From Sphagnum compactum (lineage: Eukaryota; Bryophyta; Sphagnopsida; Sphagnales), in the NCBI GenBank assembly GCA_965153455.1, contig OZ234497.1, forward strand, positions 17,725,872 through 17,789,871: a DNA stretch of 64,000 nt. Direction: 5' to 3'. The notes beneath the pieces were generated by a model that was not told the origin of the DNA, did not search any database, and was given only the letters and a program-made list of their open reading frames with translations. Below, in pieces: positions 57,996-64,000 of this stretch; position 1 is the stretch's first letter; each line of letters starts with the position of its first letter. Position numbers and translations under genes: made by a program.

Positions 57996-58286
57996 TGCCA
58001 CATGTCAAACAATGCAACAAGCAACATCAAACAACCAAGTCATATCAAATGACATGTGTCACTATATGAAAATAATGCCATTAGATAATGTAGGCATAAC
58101 AAACAAGACACGTGTCACAATTTACAGTTATCAAAATTAGACATATTAGTCATATTATACATGACACATGTCATTCCATGGAGTTAACACCATTAATCAC
58201 TCTAGTCACAATAGACATAACACATGTCCTGCCATGTCAATAATGAATATATTAGTCATTAATCAACTCATACATGCCACATGGCA
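57996..58286. repeat. Phased palindrome array, TGACACATGTCA-type, every 54-57 bp
   Basis: Palindromic cores begin at 57996 (TGCCACATGTCA), 58050 (TGACATGTGTCA), 58106 (AGACACGTGTCA), 58162 (TGACACATGTCA), 58218 (TAACACATGTCC) and 58275 (TGCCACATGGCA). Spacing is 54, 56, 56, 56 and 57 bp while the DNA between them is poorly conserved. Another copy stands at 58607. The array is about 400 bp past the DUF8039-type exon and may be the subterminal transposase-binding region of that CACTA element. Confidence 0.75.
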
Positions 58287-58659
58287 CACTATTATTATTT
58301 CAGTCATGTCTAATACACAACACATTTTGGGTTTTTTAATTAGCTTTTACAATTAAATATTAGTTAGAAAGGACATATGCGACTACTAACTAGTGAGTTG
58401 TTAAACCCATGTCATTTCACCCATTTAGTCACAAGGGACATTCAATTGTAAAGCTCAATCGTTTTAATGACCAAGCTTTTAAATTTTTCTTATAATGATG
58501 AAATTTCATGTCATCATTAACTTTGGTATGATGTGTAAAGTGCATGACATCTCAACTTAGTTGTTTTATTTGACTAAGTGTTATAAAAGATGCCTTGATG
58601 AAGGGATGACATGTGTCAAAAATCTATAAACACATTATAAGTCATTGAACATGTCCAAA

Positions 58660-59530
58660 ATTAATCAACCTAGCTTAACCCATGTAGCTAGCGTAACCAA
58701 AAGTCAACTTAGTTTAACCTAATTAAGTTAATTATCTATGTAAGGCAACCTAGGCTACCTAACCTAGACTAGGTGGCCTAAATTAAAAACAAACGTCAAA
58801 CTCTTAGCCCAAGAAGCCTATACTAGGCTACCTAACTTAAGCTAGGTGGCTTAGGTATCATAGGATGCATGAGTGAGGACTTGAACCCTTCACCCTCACT
58901 TTGGGGTTCAAGTCTTCATCCATTGCACTACCACATTTTTTTATACTAATTATATTTAATACAAAGTTATAAAGCTCAAAATTTTTAGCCTTGAATTAAC
59001 CTTCACCACTCTAGGTTCACCTAGGTTAACCTACCTACCACCTACCAACCTAGCCTAGATTAAAACCTCCTTAGGTTGACTTAAGATGAATTAATTTCTC
59101 AACCTATATTATTATTAACTTAATTTAGGTTAACCTAAACATTTTAATGCTAAATAAAAAACCTAAAATAATTATGTCACATTTAGTCGCATCATAGTTG
59201 CATTTAGTCACATCATAGTCATATCTAGTTGCACAAACTTGAGGTGGTTACAAACTTGATAAAATACCTTGTAATGAGGCTACGTAAGTTGATTTGGCAA
59301 AAAACCTAAAACTAGGAACCTAGGCAAACCTACCTAGGTTAACCTATTAATAGGGTAATATATTTTCAGTATATTTAAACATACTAGATGTAGTAAATTT
59401 CTTGTGTTTAATTAAGTAACTTACAAGATAGCTTATATTACAAAAAAAAGTTTTTACTAAGTAGCCTACATACATAGGTTAACTTAATAGGAATGTTAAC
59501 CTAAGGTAGTGTGTTAAGTAGTTAAAAACC
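58660..59530. repeat. AACCTAGGTTAACCTA low-complexity tracts
   Basis: CCTAACCTA/CTAGGTTAACC words dominate 58660-58860, 59000-59150 and 59280-59345, with TAGTCGCATCATAGTTGCA motifs between (59180-59230). Related to the tracts at 4.6-5.3 kb and 41.2 kb. Confidence 0.65.
58870..58935 (-). other. tRNA-like sequence with pol III A and B boxes (SINE head or tRNA relic)
   Basis: On the minus strand TGGTAGTGCAATGGATG (A-box-like, 58933-58917) is followed by GGGTTCAAGTCC (B-box-like, 58888-58877). The spacing and arm-like sequences suit a tRNA-derived unit. A convincing acceptor stem is lacking, so it is not called a functional tRNA. An 11-bp inverted repeat (GACTTGAACCC/GGGTTCAAGTC) is superimposed. 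Confidence 0.4.
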
Positions 59531-62147
59531 AAGGAGTTATGTGTCACCTTTTTCAAAATGACTATAATATTGTAGTCATAATTATAAGTCAATAATAAAT
59601 TGTTTAGTACACATACATATGCATGTGTATTTATGACTTCAAAAACCTCATGGCACACAAAAAATTATGGCATGCCATGACAATATTGGTGCCATAAATT
59701 CAAAATACACAAAAACTTATGTGTCACAAAAAATCATGGATTACTATGAAAATTTGTGATAGTTTGTTACCAAATGGCATGGCATGTCATCATCACATGG
59801 AAGACCTGCGAGTTGTTGTTAATCGCAAAGGACAACATTATTTTTAACCAGTTAATAAATGAGATTAATTCATCAAATCAATGATATGATTCATGACGTG
59901 AAATTAATGTCACAAGTTATGAGGTGTTGCGACTACTAATCAACCTCGTTGCCATGTGGCATGCCACATTAGCATCACACGACCATAAATTGTTATTATT
60001 CACCAAAAGTTGCAAGAATTAATGAAATTTTATTATTATCTAAATTTGGATGATGAAAATTATATTTTTGAAAATTTGATATTTGTGTAAAAACCATCAA
60101 GTTGTGATATTGATTATAGTCACAAAACCATAATGCCACATGGCACCACAATGTTCTTTACAACTACACAATCATTAACATGAACTTGTAGTTACAATTG
60201 TAGTAAAAAAACAATAGTCATTTTATTAATTGTTGTAAAACCCAGATGTGTTATTGTGATGACTAAATTACTAGTTTGTGCATGTTTAAAATAACTTGTC
60301 TATTATGTCTATATAGTCATCTTGTTTGGTTGTCCAAGGTGACTATAACTTAGTCATAAAAGACAACATAAAAAAATAGGTTTTGTAGACATAAATCTTG
60401 GCAATGTATCTACGTTTATTCACTATTGAATGTTAGTATGCATAGGAGGTGGTGGATGATGATGTTGAGTTATATTGATGGAACATGTGGAAATTATGCA
60501 TATAAAGATTGATAGCTATTGCTTAATTACTACCATTCTCTCAATAGTTGTTACCTTTTTCTCAACTATTATTACCTTTCTTTTAGTTGTTATTATTTTG
60601 TTCTCACCAGCTGCTACCTTTCTCTCAACTACTATATAGTTGTTATATTTCAACTATTGTTGCTTCTTTTTCAAACTTTTGATCTATCTCATAATTTTCT
60701 TTCTTGAGGTTGTTCTACTTGTTGTTGGTCCTAGGCTAAACACTTATTTTCTTGTTTTTCAGTCATTGCAAAATAGCGACCTTGTTATTTGGTGCTTTCA
60801 TGATTATTGTTTAACCCATGTTTGCACTCTTGCTTGTTGTGCCCCCATGTATTTGTGTGAATATGCTTGGAAACCCATTTGAAAATCATGGTGAAAGTGG
60901 TCATCCACCCTAGAAATCGCAATTGAAGTCCAAGTTGTAGTGAATTGTGCTTGAACATGCTTATCAATAGTTTTTCAAGTTGTTCGTTCTGTTGCAGAAC
61001 TCAATTTTGTTGCTCATTTGGCTCGCATGTCTTCTTTTTCCTTTTTTTTGCCTATTTTGATTTCCTTTATAATTTCCCAAATTCCATTTTTTTCCCCTTA
61101 AGATGTTTAAGTATTTAAAATTAGTCACAACATGTGACTAAAAATAATCAATTAATGGTTCTTTTCCATTGGTGCATCTTGTAGGTAAGTGAGGTAGTGA
61201 AATAGGATATGCAACATTTAGGTTTACAACATCAATATTTTTTGGTTTCTATTCTAACATTGTAAGGCTCTAAGGCATATATACATAATAACATTGGCCA
61301 TTTTCTAGCTTGTAGATAAGTAAATCTTCAAATGTTGGATGCCGATACATTTCAATTACATGGAAAAGTTTTGCATTTTTCTCCCCATTGAGGATTATTT
61401 TCAATTTCCTTTTTTGTTGTGTAATCTTTTTCATTCCTTGCATTGTTTAGGTTTGCTATAGTGTAAACCTCTCATGGTTTAGTCTTATTATCCATTACCT
61501 TTGGGTTCAAAGGCCATATCCCCATAGTTCTAAACCCAAACTAAACCCAAATTTTTTTGTGAGTGATTACTTTAAAGCTTGACCCACCCATCCAACTAAA
61601 ATGACCTTGTTTGGTTCCATGTGATTGCTTTTAAACATAGTGACATCCCTAACTTTTCTAAATGTGGTACTAAATGGTTTAAAACAATCTAATGGTTGCA
61701 ATGCATGTGATGTGTGTGATGGTAATGTGATCATGCCTAAACCCAAATTCTTTAACCTATTCTATTGCTTTTAAGGTAACATGGTTGCCATGGGATACGG
61801 AGGCAGCAAAGTAGATTTTAGAAAGCAGAAGGTAAGAAAGACAAGGAAAACAAGCAAGAAAAACATTAACAATGTTGATTACAGTTGAAAAATTGGCTAA
61901 AAGAAAACTTGTAAAACAATGAGGCAATTTCATTACAACTTGGTCATCTTCAGTAATTAGAGAAGCAGGAGACATATTTCATTACAATTTCAAGGTAGGT
62001 CTTTGAGCTCACCTTCTTGGATACAGGGGTGTGAATCTTGGTGAAATAACATAAGTGCAAAAACAAGCTCAACAATGAACCTTGGCTCGAATGCAAGCCA
62101 AAAGGGAAGTTGCATCCTTGCAACAACCATAAATGGACAACTAAACT
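59531..62147. other. AT-rich intergenic DNA, no gene seen
   Basis: Frames at 60519-60707, 60640-60882 (plus) and 60785-60967, 61757-61975 (minus) are low-complexity or unrecognised. The stretch 60520-60700 is a CTACT/TTGTTA-rich simple repeat. Confidence 0.45.
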
Positions 62148-62410
62148 AGTGGGGTGGAATAGCTAAGGGGTGGAGCAACTATAGCTGAAGATGAATAAAA
62201 TGTCAAGAATCATAGTTAATGCTAGGGTGGAATAGCTAAGAGAAGGAACAACAACTGCTAAGGTGGAACAACTAAGAGGAAGAATAATTACTGTTGGGGT
62301 GGAATAACTAAGAGAAAGAATAATAATAATTGAGGATGAACAAGAAATCAGGAATAGTAGTAGTTTTAAGGTAGAACAACTAGGAGGAGCAGTAGCCATT
62401 GCTAATGATG
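62148..62410. repeat. Degenerate repeat of GGTGGAA(T/C)A(G/A)CTAAGAG-type units
   Basis: About six diverged copies of GGGTGGAATAGCTAAG/GGTGGAACAACTAAGAG. The minus frame 62163-62399 (serine/leucine-rich) is a by-product of the repeat. Confidence 0.65.
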
Positions 62411-63263
62411 AACAATGTTTTTTGGTGATGTTAAAATTCTCTAATGATCCTATAATTCCAAATGTGATGCAAATTTACATGCAATTTGCCATATAAAAAT
62501 GATTATCTTACAAATATTTCACTATAGACATAGTAGATTGGATCAACAATTATGCGTTTTTTGGTGATGTCAAGATTGAAGGATGTCCAATCTTGTAATT
62601 CTAGAATGTCAAATGAATTTACATGCATTTTCTTACATTGAAGTAATCAATGTAACACCATTAACAACCACAACAATTTAATTCAATAGTAAAGAAACTT
62701 ATCTATACATTCATGGAAATCACTCTACTCACTTACTTGAAAGTTATACCATTGTCATTATGTATAATCTAAATCATCACAACAATCCCCATTACAGAGA
62801 TGTATTTTCTCCATTGCATTTATGTTCATCTTCAACCCAAAAGTAAGTACACTACAACAAAGAGTAGACATTTTTAGCCAGTGAAGATGAACTTTGAGCT
62901 AAAGAGTAACACTTCAACTGAGATCAATGAAAGGCAAGCTGAAGTTCAGCTGCCACTAGTTTGGAAGATGTAGAACAACCTACTTTAAGTAGTGCACCAA
63001 ACTGCAACAAATGAAATGGGAAAAATTAGACTTGCAACAAGCAAGAACTAAGATCATCCACTACTAAACTACTTATTATAAAGCACACCATCAAAATTGA
63101 ATAACAATTTCATGGCGCTTGCATAAAAACTTGAACAAGAAATTTGAACTAAGGAGGTTTGAGCTCCTTTCAATCTCTAAAACTAGGCCTTGCCATATTT
63201 GTAGGACATTCACACATGCACTAGAGCTTCACATTGGGAACCATGGACCTGTAACATAGAGAG
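62411..63263. other. Intergenic DNA, no gene seen
   Basis: AT-rich. A GTTTTTTGGTGATGT(T/C)AA phrase occurs twice (about 62418 and 62558). No coding sequence is recognised. Confidence 0.45.
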
Positions 63264-63720
63264 GTGAACGGGAATCAAGTTGGGTGGAACCCGACCAATG
63301 CACGGGAAAAAGACGGAAGGGGGACCAAGAATTGGGTTGAGGGGAACCCAACCTGTGCAGAGAGAGGAGACGAAAGGGGGACCAAAAATTGGGTTGGGGG
63401 GAACCCAATTCGTGCACAGAAAGGAGACCACAGGGGGACCAAAAATTGGGTTGGGGGGAACCCGATTCGTGCACAAAGAGGAGACATAAGGGGATGAGAA
63501 TCCGGTCAAGGGGAACCCAACCCGTGTGTAGAGAAGAGATGGAATAGGGAGCTTGAATTGAGTCGAGGGGAAATCGACCCATGTGTAGAGAAGAAACGAA
63601 CATGGGAGGAAAGCTCGAGGGTCATGTGCAAATTAGAAATAGATGGGAAGGAAAGTTCGAGGGGTCATGCGTAAAAAGGAGATGAATAGGGGAGGAAAGC
63701 TCGAAGAGGTGACGGGCAAT
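63264..63720. repeat. 57-bp minisatellite with hairpin-forming G-rich units
   Basis: GGGTTG starts at 63334, 63391 and 63448 (57 bp apart); diverged units precede and follow, grading into GGAGGAAAGCTCGAGG-type units to about 63720. The unit at 63389-63408 has a perfect 7-bp stem (TTGGGTT/AACCCAA) around six G. Since 57 is a multiple of three, several overlapping frames on both strands stay open; these are not treated as genes. Confidence 0.85.
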
Positions 63721-64000
63721 GCGATTGTGTGAATTTGACATGTGTGCGGAAAGGATACAAGAGGGGGAGGGTGTAGGGGGTTTTGGGGTCGGTACCGCAT
63801 GGGAGAGCGGCAACTAATTTAGGGTTTAAAAAACCTTTAAGGTTTGATAACCAAACGTTGTTTTGCCTTGTTTTAGGGTTTTAATTTCAACCGTTGAATA
63901 AAGGTGTTTAGTTTTTTCAATGAACATGATTAGTTTGAGCATGAGATTATTTGGTGATAGGGTGGATTTGTGACATGTGTCAGTGCAAAGATGTTTGTTG
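63721..64000. other. Window end, no gene seen
   Basis: Unassigned sequence. A GTGACATGTGTCAGTG motif near 63970 repeats the palindrome word of the 58-kb array. Confidence 0.4.

Noticed and set aside
58391-58395. Right CACTA terminus (TAGTG) of the TNP2/DUF8039 element
   Set aside because: The sequence resembles a terminus, but no left end with a matching 3-bp duplication was found, and candidates at 49013 and 49614 do not pair.
58870-58935. Functional tRNA gene
   Set aside because: A and B boxes are visible but there is no convincing acceptor stem or normal cloverleaf.
63210-63603. Overlapping proline-rich proteins on both strands
   Set aside because: They are translations of the 57-bp minisatellite; unit length divisible by three keeps several frames open at once.

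Overview
This window is nuclear DNA of a land plant. The evidence is spliceosomal introns with GT-AG borders, plant-type mobile elements (MULE, CACTA, Helitron, Ty1/copia with an initiator-tRNA-Met primer site), TTTAGGG-type telomere-like motifs and a plant-style extended short-chain dehydrogenase. The AT-rich background and a Ty3/gypsy chromovirus that looks more like fungal, vertebrate and early-plant (Tcn1/sushi-like) elements than the usual angiosperm lineages suggest a bryophyte, lycophyte, fern or gymnosperm. The sequence alone does not settle which. Only one ordinary host gene looks intact, the SDR gene at 27294-28909 (four exons). The rest is mobile elements, their relics, and tandem or low-complexity repeats.

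Layout. 1-1017: end of an AT-rich CACTA element that cuts a MULE transposase relic (1018-2617, minus). 2.9-5.3 kb: a 624-bp tandem duplication, then 80-bp repeats and TAGG-rich tracts. 5.4-17.4 kb: mostly AT-rich DNA without genes, holding a second MULE relic (9.98-11.92 kb, plus) split by a candidate 661-bp Helitron, a 155-bp tandem array, and an unidentified 208-codon open frame (16388-17011, minus). 17448-25364: a young chromovirus with 267-bp LTRs, apparent self-priming, and a 2150-bp insertion in gag carrying its own small transcription cassette. 26.2-28.9 kb: duplicated promoter region and the SDR gene. 29-33.6 kb: little recognisable, with possible exons of a truncated gene near 33 kb. 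33.7-48.8 kb: an old minus-strand Ty3/gypsy relic whose gag is split by a CACTA element (37808-41777) and, 13 bp away, a young Ty1/copia (41791-47917). 50.1-57.6 kb: a decayed autonomous CACTA with divergent TNP2-like and DUF8039-like genes. 57.9-64 kb: phased palindromes, CCTA-rich tracts, a tRNA-like sequence and a 57-bp minisatellite.

Main observations. (1) The gypsy and copia elements, from different superfamilies, share about 270 bp of 5' leader at roughly 93% identity, in the same sense orientation and in the same place between LTR and gag. (2) The gypsy element has no tRNA-type primer site. The ten bases just after its 5' LTR are complementary to ten LTR bases located where a TATA-directed transcript should start, which is the arrangement expected for self-priming. 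(3) The 2150-bp gag insertion has TG...CA ends, a 5-bp target duplication, palindromic 27-bp repeats, a TATA box, a 140-codon unknown reading frame and a poly(A) signal. (4) Palindromes recur every 54-57 bp at 57996-58286.
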